Part shown: positions 17,799 to 25,412 of the stretch, piece after piece | How positions within the stretch are numbered: position 1 is the first letter of the stretch | How the letters are laid out: each line of letters starts with the position of its first letter | NCBI RefSeq assembly: GCF_000211815.1 | Contig: NZ_GL890945.1 | Span: forward strand, 105,579 to 169,578 | Source of the DNA: Moorena producens 3L | Lineage (GTDB): Bacteria; Cyanobacteriota; Cyanobacteriia; Cyanobacteriales; Coleofasciculaceae | Length of the DNA: 64,000 bases | Direction of reading: 5' to 3' | Made by a program: the position numbers and the translations under genes | The notes under the pieces: model-generated | What the model was told of the DNA's origin: nothing | The model's input: only the letters and a program-made list of their open reading frames with translations | Databases searched by the model: none

Positions 17799-19238
17799 CT
17801 ATTTTCCCAAAATTGCTGGGTTGCCGAAATCAAACACACCAGCAATACAGCCAGTCATGTATGTAGCTAAAGTTGCTGCCCAGAGAGCTTTCCAGCCAAT
17901 GGCGCTAATGTCAGCACGACGTTCGGGAACCAGACTTGCTAAACCACCAACAAAAATGCCAAAGGAGGCAATATGAGCAAAGCCACAGAGGACATAGCTG
18001 ATAATCAAAATAGCGCGATCGCTAATTAATCCCTGGGCTGATAGCTGGGCTAACTTAAGATAGGAAGGAATTTCGGTTTGTAATAACCGTTGACCGATTA
18101 AGACAGAGGCTTGCCACAGTTCTTGCCAATTTAGGGAAATACCAGTGAGAAAGGTCAAGGGCAAAAATAGTACCCCAAAGATATTATCCAAGGTAATCAC
18201 ACTAAAGATATTACCGATTAGCTGTAGTAGGGGATTGTCACTAGCAGTCAAATTAGCCAAATATGCAAAAAAAGTATTGACGAGTGCGACTAAGCCTAGG
18301 ATTGCAATGACTACAGCGGCAATTCCCACAGCCATCCTCACTCCATCCGATGCTCCCACAATTAAACTATCGATGAGGCTAGGTTTTTTCTGATTCGGGT
18401 CTTCTTCCTCTGTTGGTACCTTCCCTAAGGTTTTCGGCACATCGGTTTCTGGCACAATCAGTTTCGCCATCACGAAGCAGGCGGGGATAGTTAGCACAGA
18501 AGCGGACATCAAGTGACCAGTAATTGTGGGGAAAGTGGGTCGCAAGAAACTGGTATAGAGAGCTAATACTGTTGAAGCAATCGAACCAAAGCAGCATGTA
18601 AGAATAGCACACAGTTCGCTGCGGGTCATATCGGCTAAGAATGGCTTGACTGCGATCGCTGATTCAATCCCTACAAAAATATTTGCTGCTCCTGATAGGG
18701 ATTCAGCACCACTAATACTCATAGTTGCCCGGAATAGTCTGGCAAAGACCTGAACCACTGGCTGGATCACACCCAGTCGATACAACAGAGCAATCAAGGC
18801 GGAAAAGAAAACCACCTGGGGTAGGGAGCGGAAGGCAAAAATAAAGCCGAAATTCAGATTATCTGGAGTGAGGCGATCCCCTGGAACCGAAACGTAAGGA
18901 GTTCCCACTGCTCTGTAAATCCAGCGTCCCGCTGGACCAGGACCAACCATCAATTCTGGATCAGGAACAAAGGCAGAATTACCACCACCGAGCATAAACC
19001 TAGCTCCTGCTTCTGAAGCATCCAAGATAGCATTGAGAGCGTCATTCAAGCCGAGGATGAATTGGCGGGTGGGGGCAAACAGGAATATTAACAGTCCCAT
19101 GACCAGTTGTAAACCAATCCCGAAAATGATCACTTTCCAAGGAATTAGGCGGCGATGTTCTGAACTGAGCCAAGCAATGAAACATAGGGCAAAAATACCA
19201 CAGAAGGAAATAAGATTGAGATATAACGGATGAGACAT
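17799..19238 (-). CDS. NupC-type concentrative nucleoside transporter
   Basis: A polytopic membrane protein of about 479 residues that imports nucleosides with a cation. It has the CNT order of domains: N-terminal helices (LYLNLISFCGIFALCFIAWLSS), the Nucleos_tra2 core with a gate region (SGAESLSGAANIFVGIESAIAVKPFLADMTRSELCAILT), and C-terminal helices with YVLCGFAHIASFGIFVGGL. GIESA and similar stretches contact nucleoside and sodium in CNT proteins. I place the start at the ATG at 19238; a TTG six codons upstream is possible but has no better ribosome binding site. A short loop before residue 300 is rich in Glu and Pro. Confidence 0.88.
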   Translation of the reverse strand: MSHPLYLNLISFCGIFALCFIAWLSSEHRRLIPWKVIIFGIGLQLVMGLLIFLFAPTRQFILGLNDALNAILDASEAGARFMLGGGNSAFVPDPELMVGPGPAGRWIYRAVGTPYVSVPGDRLTPDNLNFGFIFAFRSLPQVVFFSALIALLYRLGVIQPVVQVFARLFRATMSISGAESLSGAANIFVGIESAIAVKPFLADMTRSELCAILTCCFGSIASTVLALYTSFLRPTFPTITGHLMSASVLTIPACFVMAKLIVPETDVPKTLGKVPTEEEDPNQKKPSLIDSLIVGASDGVRMAVGIAAVVIAILGLVALVNTFFAYLANLTASDNPLLQLIGNIFSVITLDNIFGVLFLPLTFLTGISLNWQELWQASVLIGQRLLQTEIPSYLKLAQLSAQGLISDRAILIISYVLCGFAHIASFGIFVGGLASLVPERRADISAIGWKALWAATLATYMTGCIAGVFDFGNPAILGK

Positions 19239-19460
19239 CGGTCCTTGTGTTTTCAATTAGGCAATATCGTCAGCCATGAACTAGCACGACCAGATCCTAT
19301 GCCAGAGGTACTGCCTCAAGCTAACTAAAACAATATCCGATTCAGGGGAATTTCTCGATGGTACAATCCCTAAAATAGTTTCAGGGAAATAAAGAATCCC
19401 AAATTAACGTAACTATTGCTAACTATTACCCCCCGAGACCCCCAGAGGATTGCTATATAT

Positions 19461-19721
19461 ATGGATGCTTTTGCCCCCTTACCGCCTCAGTGGACCAAAT
19501 CAGCCACCCATGCCTTGGAATTCTGCTGTCCTAGTTGTCGAGCATCTGTTCTAGAAGCTGAGAAGGTTTGGATTAATCGGTCTTCACCAGTGATATGTGA
19601 AGACCACCGCCGGAAGTGGCAAGAGTTTTATCAATGTCAGTGTGGCTATGTATGGTGGGCTTGGAGTAGTGATCGCCCACCCTCAGAATTGAGCAATCGA
19701 GACAATCCTCCTATCGTTTAA
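19461..19721 (+). CDS. Small cysteine-rich protein, zinc-ribbon-like
   Basis: About 86 residues. It has CCPSC near the start and CQCGYVWWAW near the end, two cysteine pairs that could bind zinc in a ribbon fold. The start MDAFAPLPPQWTKSATHALEF suits an ATG at 19461, with AGAGGA about twelve bases upstream; a TTG at 19416 would add 15 residues. I do not recognise a named family. The next gene, an ABC exporter, follows after 105 bp on the same strand. Confidence 0.65.
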   Translation: MDAFAPLPPQWTKSATHALEFCCPSCRASVLEAEKVWINRSSPVICEDHRRKWQEFYQCQCGYVWWAWSSDRPPSELSNRDNPPIV

Positions 19722-19826
19722 CCCCCGAGTCGTTACCGTTCTTTCGGTCTTCGTGGTTAACTAAAACTACTCTCAATTCTATTTTTCCTACCAAATTGTC
19801 AACTAAATCAACACCCTTAGTGTTAG

Positions 19827-21857
19827 ATGACCAGCAGATCACCAGGTAAACAGGGAGCTCCAAAAATGCGAACGCAAGAGAACGACTGGAGACTTTTCCT
19901 ACGCCTAGTCCCCTACGCCCGTCGCAGTAAAGGCCCGCTATTTATTGCAATTACTTTATTGATACCCCTGTCCGTAGCAAGTGCCATTCAACCCTTAATT
20001 GTCGGTCAGGTAATCTCTTTAATTCGTCAAGAAGAGCGAACTTGGTCTTTCCTATTAGAGCGCTCTCTCTCACAGAGCATCAATATTCTGATCTCTATAC
20101 TACTATTAACCATACTAATCCGGTTAGTCTTTGTTGGGATTCAGGGATTCGTGGTGGTAAAGATAGGTCAGAAAATCACTGCTGCTATCCGGGAAGACCT
20201 ATTTGAGCACGTCACCTCCCTAGCGGTAAGATTTTTTGACCGCACACCAGTGGGCAAATTGATTACCAGGCTCACTAGCGATGTGGAAGCCCTAGGCGAT
20301 GTCTTTTCCACCGGTGCCATTGGCATCGTGGGTGATTTACTATCCATGATAGTCATTGCTGGCACCATGTTTTTGGTGCAATGGCAACTGGCATCGATCT
20401 TAGTGCTAATGCTCCTGCCAGTGACTACTATTATTATTTACTTCCAGAAACAATATCGCAAAGCTAACTACAAATCTAGGGAAGAACTTTCCTCCCTAAA
20501 CGCTATGCTGCAAGAAAACATCTCTGGCATTAATATTGTGCAACTGTTTCGCCGTGAACAATACAATGCCGAGATGTTTCGCACGGTTAACCAAAAATAC
20601 GTCACTGAAGTAGACAAAACCATCTTTCACGATTCAGCGATTTCAGCAACCCTAGAGTGGATTTCCCTGGTAGCGATCGCAGCAGTGTTGTGGAGCGGTG
20701 GTCATTTTATCCTCAAAGATCACCTGAGTTTTGGTGATTTGTCTGCCTTTATCCTCTATGCTCAGCGGCTATTTGACCCCTTGCGTCGGTTTTCAGAAAA
20801 ATTCACTATGCTCCAAGCTGGTTTCACTGCAATTGAGCGCATCAGTGACATTATGAATGAAACCATTGAAATTCGTGACCCCGAAGGGTTGCAGGTCAGA
20901 CGGTTGCAGGTGGCAAGTTCTCCAGAGTTTGAGGGAGGGAAACAAGACCGGAAACAATCTGGGGATTTACCGATAAAGCCTCCAAGCAGCTTGAATGGTG
21001 ATCTAGCCCATCACTCTTCTAACTTATCCTTGGGCAATGGTTATACCGAACAACCGTCTAACCTTGGCCAAAAGGCCACGCTACGGGAACAACCTTTGAC
21101 CAACGGTCACGCTACGGGAACAACCCTAAACGGAGAGATTTGCTTTGAACACGTTTGGTTTGCTTACAAGGAAGATGAATATGTTCTCAAAGACTTGCAC
21201 TTTACCATTCATCCAGGGGAAAAAGTTGCTTTAGTAGGTCCGACCGGTGCAGGTAAAAGTTCCATTATTCGGTTGCTTTGCCGCCTCTATGAACCAAGCC
21301 AAGGGCGAATTCTCGTAGATGGGATTGATATTCGGGATTTACCCCAAGCAGAACTACGACGCCACATCGGGGTCATCCTTCAGGAGGGATTTCTTTTTGC
21401 TGGTGATGTTAAAAGTAATATTTCCTTAGGAGAAACCTACTCCATTGAGGCAATTAAAACCTCAGCGGAGGTGACGAACGTGGCTAGCTTTATCGAAAAA
21501 CTGCCCCAAAGCTACGATACCCAGCTGCGAGAGCGAGGCACTAATCTGTCTGCTGGCCAAAAACAATTGTTAGCATTTGCTCGTGCTGCAATTCGTAACC
21601 CCCAAATCTTGGTGCTGGATGAGGCAACAGCCAGTTTAGATGTGGCTACCGAGGCTCTGATTCAAGAAGCTTTGGAACGGCTGTTAGAACAGCGGACTGC
21701 AATTATTATTGCCCACCGACTCTCCACTATCCGTAATGTAGACCGGATTCTGGTACTAAAGCGAGGAGAGTTAGTAGAGTCGGGAAGCCATGAGGAATTG
21801 TTAGGGCAAAACGGATTGTACGCTAGTTTATACAAATTGCAGATGCTAGGAGAATGA
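19827..21857 (+). CDS. ABC exporter, fused membrane and ATPase domains, with repeat-derived linker
   Basis: A 676-residue half-transporter. The six-helix exporter domain spans about residues 30-340. The ATPase domain starts near 430: Walker A GPTGAGKSS, Q-loop LQEGFLF, signature LSAGQKQ, Walker B ILVLDEATASLD and switch His in AHRLST. It would work as a dimer that exports a lipid, peptide or drug; the substrate is unknown. The linker (about 365-432) is longer than usual and low in complexity. Its final part, SNLGQKATLREQPLTNGHAT, is encoded by in-frame R1 repeat sequence (21061-21122), so a mobile repeat has entered the gene without breaking it. Confidence 0.85.
   Translation: MTSRSPGKQGAPKMRTQENDWRLFLRLVPYARRSKGPLFIAITLLIPLSVASAIQPLIVGQVISLIRQEERTWSFLLERSLSQSINILISILLLTILIRLVFVGIQGFVVVKIGQKITAAIREDLFEHVTSLAVRFFDRTPVGKLITRLTSDVEALGDVFSTGAIGIVGDLLSMIVIAGTMFLVQWQLASILVLMLLPVTTIIIYFQKQYRKANYKSREELSSLNAMLQENISGINIVQLFRREQYNAEMFRTVNQKYVTEVDKTIFHDSAISATLEWISLVAIAAVLWSGGHFILKDHLSFGDLSAFILYAQRLFDPLRRFSEKFTMLQAGFTAIERISDIMNETIEIRDPEGLQVRRLQVASSPEFEGGKQDRKQSGDLPIKPPSSLNGDLAHHSSNLSLGNGYTEQPSNLGQKATLREQPLTNGHATGTTLNGEICFEHVWFAYKEDEYVLKDLHFTIHPGEKVALVGPTGAGKSSIIRLLCRLYEPSQGRILVDGIDIRDLPQAELRRHIGVILQEGFLFAGDVKSNISLGETYSIEAIKTSAEVTNVASFIEKLPQSYDTQLRERGTNLSAGQKQLLAFARAAIRNPQILVLDEATASLDVATEALIQEALERLLEQRTAIIIAHRLSTIRNVDRILVLKRGELVESGSHEELLGQNGLYASLYKLQMLGE
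21061..21122. repeat. R1 repeat inside ABC transporter gene
   Basis: CCTTGGCCAAAAGGCCACG and CTACGGGAACA, then a second half-copy (GGTCACGCTACGGGAACA). The reading frame stays open and encodes part of the linker between the membrane and ATPase domains. Confidence 0.85.
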
Positions 21858-22051
21858 TGGCTAATCTAGCATTTTCATTTAAGATGTGAAACTACCATTG
21901 ATGGGAATAGGTAACAGGGAATAGGGAACAGGTAACAGTAGGAAAGAGCGATGCAGCGCTATAAGACCACGCTAAATCATTCCCTGTTCCCTTGTCCGAA
22001 GTTCCCTATTCCACCTCAAGTAGCGCTATAAATAAAAATTGTCGTTTCTGC

Positions 22052-22960
22052 TTAAGATGCGTTCGCGTAGCGTGACCGTTCGCGTAGCGTGGCCTTTTGG
22101 CCAAGGTCAATCGCTAACTCCGGAAGAGTGACAGGTTCTACAATCTGTCGTCCCACTGCTGCTGCCACCGGCTTTAAGCTATGAACCAAATCCACCATTG
22201 CTTCGATAGAAAGCGCCTGTCTAGCATCAGAAACAGATTTTTCTGGTTCCGGATGACATTCAATAATCAGTCCATCTGCACCAGCGGCCACTGCAGCTTT
22301 TGCCAGAGGTGCCACTAATTCCCGCTTACCCACAGCATGGGAAGGGTCTACAATCACTGGCAAGTGAGTCAACTGCTTGAGTGCTACTACTGCTCCTAAA
22401 TCTAAGATATTGCGGGTATAGTTATCGAAACTGCGAATACCTCGTTCACACAACACCACCTGAGAGTTACCGTGACTGAGGATATATTCCGCTGCCATGA
22501 CGAATTCCTCAACAGTAGCAGCTAGTCCCCGCTTTAGCAGTATCGGCAAGTCTTGCTTACCCAAGGCTTTGAGTAAGTCAAAGTTTTGCATATTGCGACT
22601 ACCTACCTGAAGCAGATCAGCGTGGTTAGCAATAGATTCAATTTGCCCAATCGACATCACCTCCGTCACTACTGGGATTTGGTGACGCCTGCCGATATCA
22701 GACAAAATTTCTAGTCCTGCTAGTCCTAGCCCTTGGAAAGAGTACGGGGAGGTGCGCGGTTTGAAGGCACCTCCCCGCAATGCTTGTACCGGGGCAGCTT
22801 TAAGTTTAGTAGCCACTGTTTCCATCTGGGCGTGACTTTCTACGGTACATGGACCACCAATAATCACCAGTTCTGAACCACCGAAGACAACTTGTTCTGA
22901 GAGTCTAACGATGGTTTGGTGATTGGGGTTAGTAGCTAATGCTAATTTAGCGTTCAACAT
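22052..22960 (-). CDS. aroF: 3-deoxy-7-phosphoheptulonate (DAHP) synthase, type I-beta
   Basis: It condenses phosphoenolpyruvate and erythrose-4-phosphate, the first step to chorismate and the aromatic amino acids. The TIM barrel shows GGPCTVES, LRGGAFKPRTSPYSFQG, QVGSRNMQNF, LLKRGLAATVEEF, CERGIRSFDNYTRN, VDPSHAVGKRELV and IIECHPEPEKSVSDA. It belongs to the short KDO8PS-like class and has no regulatory ACT or chorismate-mutase domain. I set the start at the ATG at 22960, because AAGGAG lies nine bases upstream; an ATG at 23005 sits in the T-run of a terminator and has no ribosome binding site. The last 20 residues (after VTLPEL) come from an R1 repeat. Control is probably by the attenuator upstream. 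Confidence 0.92.
   Translation of the reverse strand: MLNAKLALATNPNHQTIVRLSEQVVFGGSELVIIGGPCTVESHAQMETVATKLKAAPVQALRGGAFKPRTSPYSFQGLGLAGLEILSDIGRRHQIPVVTEVMSIGQIESIANHADLLQVGSRNMQNFDLLKALGKQDLPILLKRGLAATVEEFVMAAEYILSHGNSQVVLCERGIRSFDNYTRNILDLGAVVALKQLTHLPVIVDPSHAVGKRELVAPLAKAAVAAGADGLIIECHPEPEKSVSDARQALSIEAMVDLVHSLKPVAAAVGRQIVEPVTLPELAIDLGQKATLRERSRYANAS
22059..22115. repeat. R1 repeat forming the 3' end of the DAHP synthase gene
   Basis: GCGTTCGCGTAGCGTGACC, then GTTCGCGTAGCGTGGCC, TTTT and GGCCAAGGTCAATCGC. On the minus strand it supplies the last 20 or so codons and comes just before the TAA of the gene. Confidence 0.85.
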
Positions 22961-23005
22961 GGTTATGGACTCCTTAGTTACAGATTTAGTTACAGATATG
23001 GACAT

Positions 23006-23038
23006 AAAAAAAACCCGGAACCTTCAAGGAACCGGGTT
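23006..23038 (-). terminator. Rho-independent terminator of the aroF attenuator
   Basis: On the minus strand AACCCGG (23032-23038) pairs with CCGGGTT (23011-23017). Beyond two mismatches three more pairs close the stem, and eight T follow. It lies 45 bp before the aroF start in the untranslated leader. GTTCCGGGT of its 3' arm is repeated exactly at 23066-23074, the end of the leader peptide frame. That second copy can pair with the same 5' arm and so prevent the terminator. Confidence 0.85.
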
Positions 23039-23063
23039 GCTGTGAAAGGTTGGCACGACCTAA

Positions 23064-23129
23064 CTACCCGGAACGATTTCTGGGCCAAAAAAAGTAAAAG
23101 CCGTAAATGTTGTAAAGGTAGGTGGTCAT
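23064..23129 (-). CDS. Aromatic-rich leader peptide of the DAHP synthase attenuator
   Basis: A 21-residue frame begins MTTYLYNIYGFYFFW and ends at TAG (23064-23066). Eight residues are aromatic: four Tyr, three Phe and one Trp, seven of them in residues 6-15 (Tyr6 to Trp15). These are the end products of the pathway that aroF starts. When charged aromatic tRNA is scarce a ribosome would stall at 23085-23120. That leaves GTTCCGGGT (23066-23074) free to pair with the 5' arm of the terminator, and aroF is transcribed. With enough aromatic amino acids the ribosome reaches the stop, covers that segment and lets the terminator form. A weak AAGAG precedes the ATG. The mechanism is inferred from layout; the sequence elements are directly visible. 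Confidence 0.85.
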   Translation of the reverse strand: MTTYLYNIYGFYFFWPRNRSG

Positions 23130-23157
23130 GTCTTGCTCTTGTCGCTGCTTTACCTAA

Positions 23158-23193
23158 AAAAACAAAGGACCGCAGATTATATTGCTGCGGTCC
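23158..23193 (-). terminator. Second terminator-like hairpin upstream of the leader peptide
   Basis: On the minus strand GGACCGCAG (23185-23193) and CTGCGGTCC (23167-23175) form a strong 9-bp stem with an AT loop, followed by TTTGTTTTTTT. It precedes the leader peptide. Just upstream are the palindrome GTTCCATATGGAAC (23202-23215) and CACCGG/CCGGTG arms. It may end a short upstream transcript or add a second checkpoint; the promoter would then lie further upstream or between the two hairpins. Confidence 0.7.
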
Positions 23194-23215
23194 ACCGGGG
23201 GGTTCCATATGGAAC

Positions 23216-23485
23216 TATCCTCACCTCCGGTGAACCTTCCTAAACCAAAAATAAAAGTAATAGCTGGGGCTGAACATGTCTTTTTGGGGCGTTAGCTATA
23301 AAAGTTTGGCAATTTCTTTTTACTGGTACTACCCTAGCAAGGGTAATCGCCTCATGTCAATAGTTACTGGGAAATCAGGAAAATTCTGAGCTACTACCCC
23401 TGGCTTCGATGCAGCCTAATCCCATTTATAGTCGTCTAGTCTTTCACGATTTTTGCCCAACACATGATTTAAGATCACAGTATTA
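23216..23485. other. Divergent promoter region of aroF and the DinG-like gene
   Basis: About 270 bp between the aroF leader and the plus-strand helicase-like gene. It should hold both promoters. I see no firm -10/-35 pair and no repeat. Confidence 0.4.
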
Positions 23486-25090
23486 GTGCTCATTGCTCAG
23501 TTTAACGAGGCAAAGCCGTTGAATGCTAGTTTGATTGAAGTCAAAGTTCATTCCTCGTTACGGGATTTTTTGCGATCGCAGGGTCAACCCAATTGGCCTC
23601 ACCAATTGACTATGGCGAGGCTAGTGGCACGAGCCTTGCGGTTAGGGCGTTCTGCTTTGATTCAGACCGGTTTAGAACCCTTGCAGGAAACCTCTCTACA
23701 GTCTTCCTATCGCCTGAGTTACCTGGCACCAGCCCTGGTTTGGTCTGGACCTGTGATCGTAGTAGCACCCTTATGGATACAAGAATGGTTGCTGCAAAAG
23801 GAAATTCCCCTTTTACAACAGTGGTTTGGTAGCGATAAGGTAATTCATACCAGTGATAGGTTTCCCGATCAACCCTTCCAAGGACTGTTGATTACTTCAC
23901 CAGAATCGTGGCTAACAGACCGCTTGAAGCACAAGGGCTGGTTTCCTAATCACATCCCTACTGTGATTGATGGTGTGGATGACCTAGAATCTTGGACCAG
24001 TAACCAACTTAAAGGCTGCATCCAGCCCCAAGACTGGGACGCACTGATGCAAGCCCATCCACAACAGGCTGATTTGATTCGGGATGTGCGGGTAAAGCTA
24101 ACCAAAGCCTTATTTCAGCGCCCTGCTAACCCCTATGAGTGCTACCTGATTGAAGCAGATCAGCAAGATGGCTTGGAACAGCTATTTGATCGACTAAGTT
24201 CCCTCAGCACTGAAGCACAATCTCTGTATCGGCTAAAACCCTGGGAAAAGTTTTGCCACTTCTGGCAGCAGTCAGGTCAGCTAATGTGGGCAACCGTTGC
24301 GCGATCGCAAGGTCAGTTTTCCTTATATAGCGCACCAGTAGAAGTGGCTACAGCCTTAAATCCCATTTGGTCGAGACAGCCAGTAGTGCTAATCGGTGGG
24401 GCTCTAGATTTAGAGAAAACTGCCTCTGTGTACCGTCAGCAGATCGGATTAGGCGAGTTAACCTGTTTGAAGTTTTCCCCTCACCGACAGATTCAACTGT
24501 ATTTGCCCGATCGTCTACCCATGCCCAATACAGAGCGATTTCAAAACGCTCTGACTCAAGAAATTCGCACCCTACTAAACCTAAGTACTGACATCACCAG
24601 ACCAGTAGTTATTTTAGTCGGAGATGTCCCCCTCAAAGCCCAGCTAGGGGCAGTCTTAGCAGCAGAATGTGGTTCCCGAGTGCAGGTAGAAACCACCAGT
24701 CTCAGTCACAGAAGTATTTTGATTTGTGGCTGGGAATTTTGGCATAGGTATCAAGCTCAAATCCCTTCTCCCCAACTGTTGATGATTGCTACCTTACCAA
24801 TTCCCTCTTTGGAAAATCCATTAGTTGCTGGTCGAGTCGCTTACTACAAGCAGCAACGTCAGGATTGGTTTCGTTTGTATTTGTTACCAACAGCATTGAG
24901 AGAATTACAACGAGCAGTGGCACCAGTTAGAGCTACTCAAGGCTGTGTTGCCATCTTGGATAATCGTGTAAACCGCCGCAGTTATGGACGCCATGTGTTA
25001 TCAGCCTTGAGTCCTTTTGCTCGAATTAATTATTTAGATGCTAGTTGGTTTAATTCAGATTCCCCAGAAGGACAAGATACTTGGCTTTAG
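23486..25090 (+). CDS. DinG-like helicase homologue with degenerate ATPase motifs
   Basis: 534 residues, GTG start. The C-terminal part matches the DinG/XPD helicase C-terminal domain: LLMIATLPIPSLENPLVAGR, then LPTALRELQRAVAPVRATQG, then VAILDNRVNRRSYGRHVLSAL. The N-terminal part has the layout of helicase domain 1, but where Walker A should stand the sequence is LIQTGLEPLQE, without GKT. VIDGVDDLE replaces the DEAH box. A normal iron-sulphur cysteine set is absent. It is shorter than DinG. It probably keeps a DNA-binding or structural role without ATP hydrolysis, or is a specialised cyanobacterial paralogue. Confidence 0.65.
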   Translation: MLIAQFNEAKPLNASLIEVKVHSSLRDFLRSQGQPNWPHQLTMARLVARALRLGRSALIQTGLEPLQETSLQSSYRLSYLAPALVWSGPVIVVAPLWIQEWLLQKEIPLLQQWFGSDKVIHTSDRFPDQPFQGLLITSPESWLTDRLKHKGWFPNHIPTVIDGVDDLESWTSNQLKGCIQPQDWDALMQAHPQQADLIRDVRVKLTKALFQRPANPYECYLIEADQQDGLEQLFDRLSSLSTEAQSLYRLKPWEKFCHFWQQSGQLMWATVARSQGQFSLYSAPVEVATALNPIWSRQPVVLIGGALDLEKTASVYRQQIGLGELTCLKFSPHRQIQLYLPDRLPMPNTERFQNALTQEIRTLLNLSTDITRPVVILVGDVPLKAQLGAVLAAECGSRVQVETTSLSHRSILICGWEFWHRYQAQIPSPQLLMIATLPIPSLENPLVAGRVAYYKQQRQDWFRLYLLPTALRELQRAVAPVRATQGCVAILDNRVNRRSYGRHVLSALSPFARINYLDASWFNSDSPEGQDTWL

Positions 25091-25333
25091 AAAGTCAGTA
25101 AGCTAAAACGAATTTAAAATGCGTTTTAGCAAGGCAAAAGGCAAAAGGCCTGCATGATAAAGGGGACTGGAATATATATTTTTTAGTTGATTTCACGGGC
25201 TTATACAGTTTAAATTCACAACAGTTTAGGTTAGTAAAATTAAAGCCAAAATGTTGAGTAACCCAAGTCCTAATTACAATCCAAGTTTGAATTAACTGTT
25301 TCCCACCCCTACAGAATTATCAAATGTCAACAT

Positions 25334-25412
25334 TCAGCTATCAGCTCTCAGCTATCAGCTCTCAGCCATAGGCCAAGCCTGATGGCTGACGGCTGACGGC
25401 TGAATGCTTACT
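25334..25412. repeat. Repeats of AGCTATCAGCTCTCAG and CTGACGG type
   Basis: AGCTATCAGCTCTCAG occurs twice, then TGATGGCTGACGGCTGACGG. The right part encodes the C-terminus of the neighbouring hydrolase on the minus strand. Related TCAGCTATCAGCT blocks fill 62279-62880. Confidence 0.8.

Noticed and set aside
22990..23208. A 72-codon frame overlapping the aroF leader
   Set aside because: It runs through both hairpins in another frame and shows no aromatic bias; the 21-codon frame explains the layout better.
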